Shown: piece by piece, positions 28,676 through 38,263 of the stretch
Position numbering within the stretch: the first letter of the stretch is position 1
Layout of the letters: every line of letters starts with the position of its first letter
From: CAVRIA01 sp963721115
Lineage (GTDB): Bacteria; Desulfobacterota; Binatia; HRBIN30; CADEER01
Length of the DNA stretch: 64,000 nt
Assembly (NCBI GenBank): GCA_963721115.1
Contig: CAVRIA010000004.1
Span: 1,116,001-1,180,000, forward strand
Reading direction: 5' to 3'
Position numbers and translations under genes: made by a program
Notes under the pieces: model-generated
Database searches by the model: none
What the model saw: the letters and a program-made list of their open reading frames with translations, nothing else
What the model was told of the DNA's origin: nothing

Positions 28676-31600
28676 TCACGACGTCGGCGTCGGACAGCCC
28701 TCCGGCGTCGACGGCTCCCACTGCGAGAGCGACGGCTCGATGCGCGGGGCGCCGGCGATCGTCTCGTAGTTGAGCGTGTATACGTTGCGGAACGTGTCGA
28801 CGGCCATCCGCGCCGCCGCCACGCCGGTCTTGCGCAGCAGGTGGTTGCCGTCCGGATCCCAGATGTCGAGCCGGTAGTCGTCGGCGCTCAGCCCGCCGTT
28901 CGCGTACGACAGGACGTACATGTAGCCGAGCCCTTCGACGGCGATGTCCAGGTACACGACCGACGACGGATCGCTCTCGATGGTGCTCAGGTCGATCGTG
29001 CTCGCGGTCTGCCCCTGGAACTGCAGCACCGGGTTGCCGGAGACGTCGACGGCCTGAATGCGGCGGTTGCCGTCCTCCAGGATCAGGATCGTGGTGCCGA
29101 ACACCGTCAACGCGACGGGCGAGCCGAGCAGGCCGGGGCGGGTGCCCAGCCCCATCTTTTGCACGGAGAACGCCACCGAAGCGGGGGCCTGGTCGCTGTC
29201 GACGGCGGCGGATGGCAGCTCGAGGATCTCCATCTTGTGGTTGGTCCGGTTGACCCCGACGAGGTAGCCCGTCGGCACCAGCGCCACGGAGTCGAGTGGC
29301 TCGCTGAACTGCCCCCAGGCCAGCGCCGTGCTCACGTCGAACGGCGTGGAGGTGTCGGCGACGACCGACTTCACCAGAAAGCTGTCCGTCGACGGCTCCA
29401 GGAAGAAGTTCAACCCGGTGCCGTCGGGGGGGCCGAGCCGCTCGTAGACGATCCCGACCGGCTGGGTGAACCCGCACGACAGCTGCTTGAAGCCGCTCTG
29501 CGCGTTCTGGCCGAGGAAGACGTTCTGGATCACTTGCTGGATGGAGGCCGTGTCCCCGTCGCAGAGGTCGATGTTCTGCCCGCCGGCCTGGAAGCTGTAG
29601 CCGGCCATGCCGGTTCGCTGGCCGATGGTGATCTCGTTCAGATCGCACAGCGCGTTGTCCTGCCCGGCGCAGAGGGCTCCCAGGGTGGCGGTCGGCGCGC
29701 TCGTCTGCACCCAGACGTGCTCGCCGTTCTGGTACTCCAGCTTGAGGACGTGGTCGTACTGGGTGTCCGCCGTGAGGGGAACCAGCAGCTCCTTGATGGT
29801 CAGCTCGATCGAGGCCTCGGTACCCGACACCGGACCGAACGGTCCCACGTTGCCGTCGGCGTCGGTGCTGCGCGCCGACGATGCAGTTGGCATCCGTCGT
29901 CAGGTAGACGTCGACGGTCACCATCCCGCCCGACGGGACGTTGTCGAAGCTTTCGACGATCGGGTCGGTGCGCCCCGGCGAGATCGTCCCGGTCTTCTTG
30001 TGGATGACCGACGAGCCGTCGTAGGTGAGAATGATCTCGTAGTTGCGCGCCGTGGCCGGGAACTGGAAGTCGTTGGTGTCGTGGTCGACCGTCACGGTCG
30101 TCGTCTGCGTGAGGCAGAGCGTGTTGGTGTAGAGGGCCGGGCTGGCGAGAGACTCGCCGACGCTTTCGGCGATGGCGGCGAGGTTGGATCCGATCGCGAT
30201 CACCTTGAAGACCATGCCGATCGGCCCGGCCGCTTCGAACGCTTCGCTCTCGGTGGCGTCCTCGGCGATGCCCTCGGCGATCTGCTTGAAGACCGCCGCG
30301 CCGCCCGCCATCAGGCCGGTCAGCAGAGCGCTGCCCAGGCTGGCGAGCGCGGCACTGGCTTTCGACGAGCTCTCGGTGCCGAAGATGCCGTTGGCGGAGT
30401 CCCCGCCCGACTGCTGCTGCGCCTGCTGGTCGAGGTCGGTGACCAGCTCGATGCCGTCCGTGGTCACGATGTACTTGGCGATCGTCGACTGCAGGCCGGC
30501 GTCGCAGAGGGCGCCGATGAGCAGGAAGAACGCCGGCAGGCCGATGCTGAACACCAGCGTCAGGTCCGTTCCCCCGAGTGCCTCCGGACAGAACGCCTGG
30601 CCGCCGAGGCCGAGGCTTCCGAAGTAGACTTTGGCGATGGACGCGTCGCTCGGCACGTCGAACTGCACGCTCGAGAGCGGAACGTCGTCGCCGATGAGGG
30701 GAATGCCGAGCAGGGTGTAGTTGGCCGAGATGTAGGACAGGAACTTGGCGCGCGAGGTGTCGAGGGACGTCGGATCTTGGACCGGGAGGTCGCCGCCCTC
30801 GTTGGCGAACTGCACGAAGGTGGACAGGTAGCGGATGTAGGCATTGCGGAACTCCAGCTGCACCGTGCGGTTGCCCTGGTCGGTCACGCCGATGGTCTCG
30901 AACTTGACGCCGTGCGCGGTGGTGCCGGCCGGATGAGAGCCGGTGACATTGAAGGTCGTGGTCTGCGCTTTGTTGGCGGTCGAGCTGCCGCTGGCGGTCG
31001 AGCTGTCGCTGACGGTCGTCCCCTGTGTTGGGTGGTAGTTGTTGCCTTCGTAGGTTGGGTCGTCGAAGATCACCTTCTTGATCTGGGCCGCCACCGAGCA
31101 GGCGGTCTGGGTGATCTCGTCGGAAGGCACGTACTGATAGACGGGTTGGCCGTTGGCATCGAGGATGATGGCGCCGTCGGTGTCGAGGGTCGGCGTCAGC
31201 GTGGCCCAACCCCCCGTCGTCGTCGCCGGCCATTGAGCCCCCACCATTTCGGCGAGAGTGGCGATGAACGGTGTGCATCCAGAGCCCGTGCACGGCAGCG
31301 ATTCGATCAGCTCGATGATGCAAGTGCCCTGGTCGGCGTTCAGGTTGGTGAGCTCGTGGTTGTGGAAGACCAAGGCGACCGCCGTCTCGGTCGGCGTCTG
31401 GTAGGTGTCGACGTCGACCACGGTCCCGGCGCCACCGCCCGCCGCCAAAGCCCGGGCCCATCGGTTCGGCGCGATTCCCAGCGCGGCCATCTGTCGTGCG
31501 GCGGCCTGTGAAATCGAAATTGGCCGGTGGATGTGCATCGAGACCAGCGCTTCGGCGCCCGTCGGCATGTGACGCCCCTTGACCTGAACGAGCTGCAGGG

Positions 31601-32012
31601 CATCGGAGGGGAGGTCCACGTCCTCGACGTAGTGGGTCAGGTGGTCGTCCGGTACGTCGACCAGGGTGGGATTGAGCTGGCGATGGCGGGCACGCGATTC
31701 GTCGTCGTGCTGCTGCACGGGGGCGCGATGCGACGGACTGCGCAGAAGGTGGATCTCGAGCTGGTCCACCTCGGCGTAGGAGAAGTCGAAGTCCAAGGTG
31801 CGTAGCTCGCGCGGGCGGCTGCCCGGGGTTGGAGTCGGCTGCGCTCCTCCTCCCGAACCATCGTTGTCGTCGCCGCAACCGATGAGCAGGGTCGGCATCC
31901 CGGCCGCGACACCGGCAGCCGTGGCGCCCAAGAGGAACCCGCGTCGAGTGATCCCCCGCCCGGCGCTGGTCGAGCTCTTTCCACCTCGTCCGCCTCGCTT
32001 CCCTCTCTTCAT
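28676..32012 (-). CDS. Tat-exported lipoprotein with C-terminal beta-propeller-like region, unknown function, one apparent frameshift
   Basis: A twin-arginine signal (ITRRGFLLGATAAGVAAG) ends in a lipobox-like LLIGC, and the next residues are a Gly/Pro/Thr linker. The start ATG 32012 has GGAGGGAGC upstream. The protein, about 1111 residues, has no recognised catalytic domain. The middle contains an Ala/Gly helical stretch (SSKASAALASLGSALLTGLM) and membrane-like segments (TLVFSIGLPAFFLLIGALC). The end has propeller-like strands (FGTTILILEDGNRRIQAVDV, LGYMYVLSYANGG, FRNVYTLNYETIAG). The frame shifts once near 29878 between DANCIVG and ARSTDADGNVG. It is first in an operon with the pentapeptide lipoprotein. 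Nothing in its composition looks foreign. Confidence 0.7.
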
Positions 32013-33235
32013 CGCTCCCTCCATCCCATTCTGCCCGTCGAAGGCCGGTGGCTCGCTCATCGGAGCCCGTCGACAAGGCCGCTTGCGAGAGCGCCGCGTT
32101 TCAGCCCAGTGGCGGGTTCACCACGTCATATCTCGAAGTCGAATAAAGTAAAGTGAAGAACAGAGAAGAGTGGATGCACGGCGTACGGGATCTGCTCGAA
32201 AGACGCCGTACTCCATTTGCCCGCGCAGCGTTCGAGGGAAGTGGGAGCTCGAGGGCGAGAACCGTAGGTTTCGCCTTCGAAGGTTACGATAGTCCCGCAC
32301 CGACAACGGGGGTCCACCCGCGGGGTGGCCGGGGGGTCCGTTGCGATTCTGGATTGTCCGTCGGAGACAAGGAGCCCTCCACCACCCCCTTGATCACGAG
32401 GAGCCGGCTGTTTCATGCGGGGCTTGCGCCCCTGCGCCCCCACCGGGGCGAGAACCGCTCAGACGCCGCGGTTCTCTCCCCGCACCCCTCTCTCCGGTGG
32501 CTCCGCTCCGAGGCGAATCCCCTTCCCCGTTCAGCCCCGGACATCGCGGTCGGCGCGCGTAACGGGACACCCCCCACTACCTGAATCTACGCGCCACTGA
32601 CGGGAACCGACTCCCTCCGCCTCGTACACGGCTTCACCACCGCGCCACTCATCGCCGATCTCTCTCTCCCGCCTCTTCGAAAGGTCGAGACCCCGGGGTT
32701 TTGATTCCCTTCCAGCCCCCAACAGCCTAACAGCTCAACAACCTAACAACCTGCCCTTGCACGCCTCTTCGAAAGGTCGAGGCCCTTTGGAGTCTCGATC
32801 TCTTTTTCGGGTCTTTCTCCAAAGTGTGCGGGTGATTTGGTTGCGCCGGCAGGTGCAGGGCGGGCTCAGGTCAATTCGCGCATCGCGGTATCGCGCCGAG
32901 CTTTCGCATCACTGAAACCCACGCTGGCCCTTGTCGCCCAGCCACCTGGAGACGGTCCGGCCTTCAATCCCACCCACACGACTTCCCGAAGACCCGGCTT
33001 TGGAAATGGAGCGCTGACGCCAAGCCGTTTCTGAGGGCTCCAAATCAACGAAACCCCGACGATGGCAACGACTTGCGCTGATCCGAACCGCATGAGCGCG
33101 CAGGGAGTCGGGCCATGCGTGAGCGCCTGATGTCGTGTTTTCTTGCTGCCAGACGTCTTGAGAACGAGGACGTCAATCCAAGTGGAGCAGTGGAAAACGA
33201 CGAGGTCGGTCTCACCTCGAGAAACGGGGGTTTCG
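32013..33235. other. 1.2 kb intergenic region with short repeats; no gene seen
   Basis: No convincing reading frame is present. It holds a 9 bp inverted repeat, gagaaccgc / gcggttctc, around 32451-32477. The 19 bp direct repeat gcctcttcgaaaggtcgag occurs at 32671 and 32763. A CAACAACCTAACAACCT-type tract lies at 32718-32752 and is related to one at 46513. The last 80 bp (from about 33155) are a leader shared with the paralogue at 54482. Confidence 0.5.
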
Positions 33236-34597
33236 ATGCGCAAGAGCTTGGCGACAATCGCGAGGGCCGCGGCGTTTCTGCTGGTCGTGGGCGGGCCGGC
33301 CGGAGCCCAACAAACGCCGTGCGTGGGTGACTGCGACAACACCGGTGCGGTCACGATCAACGAGATCATCACTTGCGTGAACATCGGCCTGGATCTCTTG
33401 CAGCTCAGCAGCTGTGACAAGTGCGACACGGACGGCGACGGGCAGGTGTCGATCAGCGAGATCATCACCGGGGTGAACCAGGGCCTGGACCTCCTCCGCT
33501 GCCCCCCGCCCGTCGAATGCGGCGACGGCATCGTCGACCCGGGCGAGGATTGCGACGACGGGAACAATTTCGGCGGCGACGGCTGTGCCAAGAACTGCAC
33601 CAACGAGACGCGGCGTGCCGGTGATTTCGATCCGAACAAGGCCACCTCTCTGGTGCAGACGGCGGTGATCCCGATCCATCTGTTCCTGTCGGGCTCCCAG
33701 GCGCTGATCACCGGCCGGCCCCGCGACACGGCGGTCGTGGACCCGCAGGGGAGGGTCGTCACCAAGCCGGGTGAGGTCCCGGTCGTGATCAAGGCCGCGG
33801 ACGTCGAGTTCCACCCGGTGTCCATCCCCGGTATCGACTGCGCCTGCGTGCGCGGCATCGCGGTGCCGGATCTGTTCGGGCCCGGCAACGCCGGCGACGG
33901 CGTCATCGGCTGCGGCGACAACGGGCTGACCGACATCGACTACAACCTGATGCAGGACCACAACACCACCCCCGGAAGCCCGGGCAACCTCGGCGGCTTG
34001 CCGGATGACCCGGAGTGCAACGCCAAATTCACCTTCCCGAGCGGGGCGGTGTCGATGGCGTGTCTCGAGGGCAGCGGCGAGAAGTGCTCGACGCCCGATT
34101 TCGAGCACATCGGCGTCTGCAACAGCCCGCGCGTGATCGAGTTCTCGGGCGGACAGGCGCCGCGCGGCTCGGCGCTGATCAACAACAACACGTCGATCAG
34201 CCTCCTGAAAGACAACGGGATGTGCGCGGAGACCCGCAAGAGCGACGGCAGTTGCAATTTCTCGGACTACGGCCCGGACTGCCTCCCGTGCACCGCCGAC
34301 GACGCCGTCTTCCTCCCTGCCGAGAACATTCCGACCACCACGGGAACTGCCCAAGGGACGATGTTCGACGCCAACACCGATCCCAAGAACCCGCAGGACA
34401 TCACCAAGGACGAGGTCTGCGGCGGGGGGCTGTGCCAGACGACGATCACCGGATCGCTGTTCGACTGCGACAAGTTGAACGATCCCGATCCGAACGCGGC
34501 GCTGGCGGGCAGCGCCCTGGCGGCCTGCTTCCCGACCATCGACGCAGCGGAGATCGCCGACAACGTGAACTGCTCGCTGTTGGTCACCAAGCAGTAG
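33236..34597 (+). CDS. Secreted DUF4215 Cys-rich protein with dockerin-like EF-hands (paralogue A)
   Basis: An exported protein of 453 residues. The signal peptide is RKSLATIARAAAFLLVVGGPAGAQ. Two EF-hand/dockerin-like units follow (GDCDNTGAVTINEIITCVNI and DTDGDGQVSISEIITGVNQG). Then comes a DUF4215 Cys-rich repeat (CGDGIVDPGEDCDDGNNFGG). The rest is a conserved unknown domain with many Cys: PDLFGPGNAGDGVIGCG, DYNLMQDHNTTPGSPGN, CSTPDFEHIGVCNSPRVIEF. It is near-identical over its length to the protein at 54482. Disulfide-rich, Ca-binding and cell-surface or extracellular is the best guess. ATG 33236 is chosen because the signal peptide begins there. Confidence 0.85.
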   Translation: MRKSLATIARAAAFLLVVGGPAGAQQTPCVGDCDNTGAVTINEIITCVNIGLDLLQLSSCDKCDTDGDGQVSISEIITGVNQGLDLLRCPPPVECGDGIVDPGEDCDDGNNFGGDGCAKNCTNETRRAGDFDPNKATSLVQTAVIPIHLFLSGSQALITGRPRDTAVVDPQGRVVTKPGEVPVVIKAADVEFHPVSIPGIDCACVRGIAVPDLFGPGNAGDGVIGCGDNGLTDIDYNLMQDHNTTPGSPGNLGGLPDDPECNAKFTFPSGAVSMACLEGSGEKCSTPDFEHIGVCNSPRVIEFSGGQAPRGSALINNNTSISLLKDNGMCAETRKSDGSCNFSDYGPDCLPCTADDAVFLPAENIPTTTGTAQGTMFDANTDPKNPQDITKDEVCGGGLCQTTITGSLFDCDKLNDPDPNAALAGSALAACFPTIDAAEIADNVNCSLLVTKQ

Positions 34598-34643
34598 ACG
34601 GGTTGTTGGGAGCGCGGTGAAGGACACGCCGTTGGGCCGGCGC

Positions 34644-34671
34644 TTGTCAGACCCGCGCCCTGTGCTACGTA
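34644..34671 (+). promoter_or_regulatory. Candidate promoter for a leaderless radical SAM mRNA
   Basis: TTGTCA at 34644-34649, a 16 base spacer, then TACGTA at 34666-34671. The ATG of the radical SAM gene is only 8 bases further on, so the message would be nearly leaderless. The -10 box is weak. Confidence 0.4.
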
Positions 34672-34679
34672 CCCGGGGC

Positions 34680-35906
34680 ATGGCAGACCAGCGCATGCGT
34701 AGGCAGCGTCCCGACCTGAGCGCCCTCGACTTCGATCGGTCGCCGTTCATCGTCATCTGGGAGGTGACGCGGGCATGCGACCTCGCGTGTGTGCACTGCC
34801 GCGCCGAAGCGGTGCCGTTTCGCGATCCGTGCGAGCTCACGCCCGCCGAGGGCCTCGAGCTTCTCGAGCAGATCGCCGGCTTCGGCAGCCCGCTGGTGGT
34901 GCTGACCGGAGGCGACCCGATCAAGCGCGCCGACATCGACCAGATCATTCGCCGCGGCGACGAGCTCGGGCTGCGCATGACGATGACGCCGTCGGGCACG
35001 CCGCTGATGACCCATGCGGTCATCGACCGCCTGCAGGCCGCGGGGCTGGCGCGCATGGCCGTCAGCCTCGACGGACCGAGGGCGGAGGTTCACGACGCCT
35101 TCCGCCGGGTGCGCGGCTCCTTCGACTGGTCGCTCGACATGCTGCGCTACGCCCGCGAGATCGGCCTGTCGACACAGGTGAACACCACGGTGACGCGCTT
35201 CAACTTCGAGCACTTCGACGACATGAGCGAGCTCATGATGGAGCTGGGCGTCGACCTGTGGAGCGTCTTCTTCCTCGTGCCCACCGGGCGCGGCCGCCCC
35301 GAGGACGAGATCAGCGCCGAGCAGTACGAGACGATCTTCGAGAAGATGTTCGAGCTGTCGCAGCGGGTGCCTTTCGACATCAAGAGCACCGCCGCGCCGC
35401 ACTACCGCCGTTTCCTGCTGCAGCAACGGGCGGCGGCGCGGCGCGAGAAGCGCGATCTGCCGGTCGGCCGCGGCATCGGCTTCGCCATCAAGGGCGCCGA
35501 GTCGCGAGCCCCCAGGAGCGTCAACGACGGCAACGGCTTCGTGTTCATCTCGCACACCGGGGATGTCTACCCGAGCGGCTTTCTACCGCTCTCCGGCGGC
35601 AACATTCGGCGCACTCCGCTGGCGGCGATCTATCGCGACAGCGATCTGTTCCGCACTGTGCGCGACTACTCGCGGCTCAAGGGAAAGTGCGGCGTGTGCG
35701 AGTTCCGCGACGTCTGCGGCGGCTCGCGCGCGCGGGCCTACGGGATGATGGGCGATTACCTCGAGTCCGATCCCTTCTGCGCCTACGTGCCCGGACCGTA
35801 TGAGAAAGCGGTCGCCGCCGGGGCCGCCGAGCCGGTCGACAGCTACTTCGCCGAGCGGATCGCGAACCTTGGCAGAGCCCTGCCGCGGCAGGGCCATCAG
35901 AATTGA
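34680..35906 (+). CDS. Radical SAM/SPASM domain protein (AhbD/NirJ-like, TIGR04053-type)
   Basis: A 408-residue radical SAM enzyme. The CxxxCxxC cluster motif is in WEVTRACDLACVHCRAEA, preceded by FDRSPFIVIW. LTGGDPIKRADI, MTPSGTPL and AVSLDGPRAEVHDAFRRVRG are typical of heme-d1/AhbD/SPASM enzymes. A C-terminal SPASM-like auxiliary cluster is formed by CGVCEFRDVCGGSRARAYG and the late Cys in DPFCAY. The ATG at 34680 is chosen because promoter-like boxes end 8 bp before it; a GTG at 34617 is possible. Heme-synthesis partners are absent here, so the substrate is open; peptide or porphyrin modification are both possible. Confidence 0.85.
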   Translation: MADQRMRRQRPDLSALDFDRSPFIVIWEVTRACDLACVHCRAEAVPFRDPCELTPAEGLELLEQIAGFGSPLVVLTGGDPIKRADIDQIIRRGDELGLRMTMTPSGTPLMTHAVIDRLQAAGLARMAVSLDGPRAEVHDAFRRVRGSFDWSLDMLRYAREIGLSTQVNTTVTRFNFEHFDDMSELMMELGVDLWSVFFLVPTGRGRPEDEISAEQYETIFEKMFELSQRVPFDIKSTAAPHYRRFLLQQRAAARREKRDLPVGRGIGFAIKGAESRAPRSVNDGNGFVFISHTGDVYPSGFLPLSGGNIRRTPLAAIYRDSDLFRTVRDYSRLKGKCGVCEFRDVCGGSRARAYGMMGDYLESDPFCAYVPGPYEKAVAAGAAEPVDSYFAERIANLGRALPRQGHQN

Positions 35907-36035
35907 TCCGCGGGGAATCCGATGCGTGACTCGGATGCAATCGAGTCAGCCGGGTCGTCCCTGCGTCCCGGGAGTCCCCCACGTCTGCGGAGTGCCCCTC
36001 GCGCTCCGTCGCCCCCGCTGCCGGAATCTGTCGAT

Positions 36036-36100
36036 TTTCTCGGTGAGAGACGATCGACTCCGACTTCCCCCTTTGCAAAGGGGGATTGAGGGGGATTTGT
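36036..36100. repeat. Palindromic element (CCCCCTTTGCAAAGGGGG) with GAGGGGGATTT tail and MITE-like end
   Basis: An 18-base perfect palindrome lies at 36067-36084, followed by attgagggggattt. A ctgtcgattttctc stretch at about 36037 matches the end of the MITE-like elements at 54151 and 63606. The 35907-36110 gap has no gene. This is the left edge of the accessory region. Confidence 0.6.
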
Positions 36101-36110
36101 GCGCTGCAGA

Positions 36111-36491
36111 TCAGATCGCGATCTTGAGCGCGATCTCGCCGAACAAGACCTCGGGCACCTTTGTGCGGCGCTTGCCGGCGCCGCGACCCTCGGTGAGCCG
36201 CACCAGGCCGTATTCCTCCAACAGGCGCAGGTCGTCCTGCACGTTCTTGAGGTCGCGACCCACGCTCTGCGCCAGCTCGTAGGTCGAGCGGGGCTGGAGC
36301 TTTCGGATCGCGCGCAGCAGCGCCAGGCGGTTCCGGGTGAGCAAGTTGCGGGCAGCCTCGATGCTCGTGAAGTACGCGCCCTCGCGGCGCTGCACCCGCC
36401 GCCCGGCGGCGGCCTGGGTGAACGTCTCCTTGAATCCCTGCAAAGCGTCGGCGGTCGGCTTGATCTGAATCGTCAAGGTCTTCTTGGCCAT
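36111..36491 (-). CDS. Winged-helix antitoxin (HVO_A0114/TumA-like)
   Basis: The 126-residue protein has a short N-terminus (KKTLTIQIKPTADALQGFKE) and a winged helix: NRLALLRAIRKLQPRSTYELAQSV, DLKNVQDDLRLLEEYGLVRL, then a basic Gly-rich wing (EGRGAGKRRTKVPE). It is the second gene of a pair and overlaps the toxin by 19 bp. TumA-type antitoxins repress the pair and neutralise TumE. The pair order and DNA-binding fold support the call. Confidence 0.75.
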   Translation of the reverse strand: MAKKTLTIQIKPTADALQGFKETFTQAAAGRRVQRREGAYFTSIEAARNLLTRNRLALLRAIRKLQPRSTYELAQSVGRDLKNVQDDLRLLEEYGLVRLTEGRGAGKRRTKVPEVLFGEIALKIAI

Positions 36492-36784
36492 GTTGGATCT
36501 CCTGTCAGCCGCTGCACGTCGGCGGTGAAGTCGGCGATGAGTTGGTCCACGCCCTTGAAATCGTACGGCTCTTCGACGCCCTGCAGGTGGCGGTGATGTC
36601 CCTTGGGCGCGTGGTTGTCGTACAGGACGGCCGGCGCCGGCTCGCCGCGCCGGATGAACGCGAGCCTATAGCGGACGCTGGGCGGCCTGTGCGCCGTTGG
36701 CGCCACTTGCCAGATGGCCAGCTCGGTGATGTTGCCCTTCTCGTCGATGACCTTCTCACGCAGTACGGGCGTCGCGCGTCCCAT
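36473..36784 (-). CDS. TumE/DUF6516-type toxin
   Basis: This 103-residue protein matches the TumE (DUF6516) pattern: an initial REKVIDEKGNITELAIWQV, the central SVRYRLAFIRRGEPAPAVLYDNH, the signature KGHHRHLQGVEEPYDF, then VDQLIADFTADV. TumE toxins are putative RNases found on Tn3 transposons and islands. The start ATG 36784 lies 11 bp downstream of a good promoter. It overlaps the antitoxin gene, so the two are coupled. The module looks intact. Confidence 0.8.
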   Translation of the reverse strand: MGRATPVLREKVIDEKGNITELAIWQVAPTAHRPPSVRYRLAFIRRGEPAPAVLYDNHAPKGHHRHLQGVEEPYDFKGVDQLIADFTADVQRLTGDPTWPRRP

Positions 36785-36795
36785 CGTTGGCTGTG

Positions 36796-36824
36796 AATAT
36801 AGGGCATGGAATACCCCCCATCAA
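36796..36824 (-). promoter_or_regulatory. Sigma-70 promoter of the TumE/TumA operon
   Basis: On the minus strand TTGATG (36824-36819), a 17 base spacer, and TATATT (36801-36796). The ATG is 11 bp past the -10 box, so the leader is a few bases at most. Confidence 0.6.
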
Positions 36825-36872
36825 TGGGATCAATGCCCGGCCCTGGCCCAGCGCCTGCATTGCGGGGCGTTT

Positions 36873-37199
36873 CTAGGTTGTCGCCGACGGATCGAGGAGC
36901 GTGATCCCGAGATCCTGGAAGCGACGCACGTTGTGGGTCGCGAGCGTCGCTCGCCGCGCGGCGACGATGCCGGCAATCTCGATGTCGCGGAAGTCGACCG
37001 TTCTTCCCGCCGCCCGCCGTTCCAACGCCCTCTGCGCAGCCTCGCGGACAGCCTCGCGATCGAACGGAAGGATGCGTCCCTGCAGATCCTCCTCCAGCGT
37101 GCGAGCGAACGCGTCCTCGAGCTGTCGCCGTCGGCGGGCAGCCGCGAGCAGCGCGAGGCCGCAGCGGATCTCGAAGACTGGGACGGCCGTCGTCCACAC
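36873..37199 (-). pseudogene. VapC-type PIN toxin, N-terminus missing
   Basis: The remaining 108 residues begin WTTAVPVFEIRCGLALL and continue through EEDLQGRILPFDREAVREAA and DFRDIEIAGIVAARRATLAT to HNVRRFQDLGITLLDP. This covers the central and C-terminal part of FitB/VapC-like PIN domains, with acidic residues in E(I)R and FRD. The family N-terminus with the first Asp (LDTNVLSE-type) and about 30 residues is absent. The break is where an IstB remnant begins, so insertion followed by deletion is likely. No antitoxin gene is left. It should be inactive. Confidence 0.7.
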
Positions 37200-37204
37200 C
37201 GATT

Positions 37205-37430
37205 CGAAGGGTTGCCGGGTCGATCTCCTTATCTGCGACGAGCTCGGCTTCGTGCCCTCAGCGAACGGTACGAGCGGCGTTCAACCATCGTGACCACCAA
37301 CCTCGCCTTCAGTGAGTGGGTGCAGGTCTTCGGGGACGAGAAGCTCACGGTGGCGCTGCTCGACCGCCTCGGTCATCATGCGCACGTATTGACCACCAGG
37401 GGCGAGTACTCCGGTCGCCCTTCGGGCTCC
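37205..37430 (+). mobile_element. IstB (IS21 family ATPase) remnant
   Basis: LLICDELGFVP (Walker B region of IstB) at about 37222 is followed, after a deletion and frame change, by RYERRSTIVTTNLAFSEWVQ, VFGDEKLTVALLDRLGHHAH and VLTTRGE. These are the C-terminal IstB blocks. About 15-20 codons between them are missing. No IstA or IS ends are seen. Confidence 0.75.
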
Positions 37431-37486
37431 CTCCGTGTTTCCCCATGCAGGCGCCGAACGAGTGCCGTTCGGCTGTTGGGCGGGCC

Positions 37487-38012
37487 GTATCTCCTCGAGC
37501 TCGTGCGCTACATCCAGCTGAACCCGCTGCGCGTACACGTGTTGGTCAACTTGGAGGAGTTGGACTCCCATCCCTGGACGGGCCATTCGGTCCTGCTCGG
37601 GCGAATCGCTCGCGCGTGGCAGACGAGCGACAGCGTCCTCGCGATGTTCGGGGATCGGGAGGATGACGCGCGGGCCGCCTATCGACGCTTCGTGGCGGCG
37701 GGAATCGGGCAGGGCGCAGCGAGCGTCCGTGTGCTGCGGCGCGATGCCGTCGGGAGTTGCCAGCTCCTCGCGCCGCCCCGCCGCTGTTCGGGGGCGCGCA
37801 TTGATCTCGAGGTGGGCGGTTCTGGAATGCGGTGTCGCGTCGAACGCGGTTGCTCGCTTTCTGGGAGTCAGCAGACAAGCGGTCAGACGGGGGCTAGAGA
37901 GATCTGAAGGGCCAGAGGCCGAGAACGGTTGCGAAGATGTCGCCGCCTCGCCGCAGGAGGTGCGCTCGTGGCAGCGATGAGATTCGTACGCATAGTACCA
38001 TCGTCCCCGTTC
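37487..38012 (+). mobile_element. REP-associated tyrosine transposase (RAYT, IS200-like) C-terminal remnant, copy 1
   Basis: One frame has LVRYIQLNPLRVHVLVNLEE, LDSHPWTGHSVLLGRIARAW and DREDDARAAYRRFVAAGIGQ, the RAYT C-terminal half. After a deletion and frame change the helix-turn-helix end follows (WAVLECGVASNAVARFLGVS, RQAVRRGLERSEG). The catalytic HUH/Tyr part is missing. Segments 37630-37714 and 37716-38012 are near-identical to 43015-43100 and 43323-43621. It ends in the REP-like motif atagtaccatcgtccccgtt. Confidence 0.75.
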
Positions 38013-38191
38013 CTTCCCCCCGAGCTCCAGGCACTATTCCGACCCCGAAATCGATGCGTCAACGCAGAATTCCGGACGGGACTTGCCCCGATGTTGAGGC
38101 CCACGGCGAGGCTGATCAGCGGGGACTGCGCTTGGCGATGCAGGTCGGCACCGCTCAACGCAACAGACGCGGTCACCTGGCCTTCGCAGAT

Positions 38192-38220
38192 TTGACCGTT
38201 TTAGCAGCTGGCCCTACACT
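38192..38220 (+). promoter_or_regulatory. Sigma-70 promoter of the VapBC-like operon
   Basis: TTGACC at 38192-38197, a 17 base spacer and TACACT at 38215-38220. The antitoxin ATG is 43 bp downstream with an AGGAG site. The 38013-38191 stretch shows no gene. Confidence 0.6.
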
Positions 38221-38263
38221 GCCTACATCTGGAACCGCCGATAGTGCGAACCAGGAGAGACTC

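Noticed and set aside
32160..32720. tRNA or small genes in the long intergenic region
   Set aside because: No cloverleaf could be folded by eye, and the short frames lack ribosome sites and motifs.
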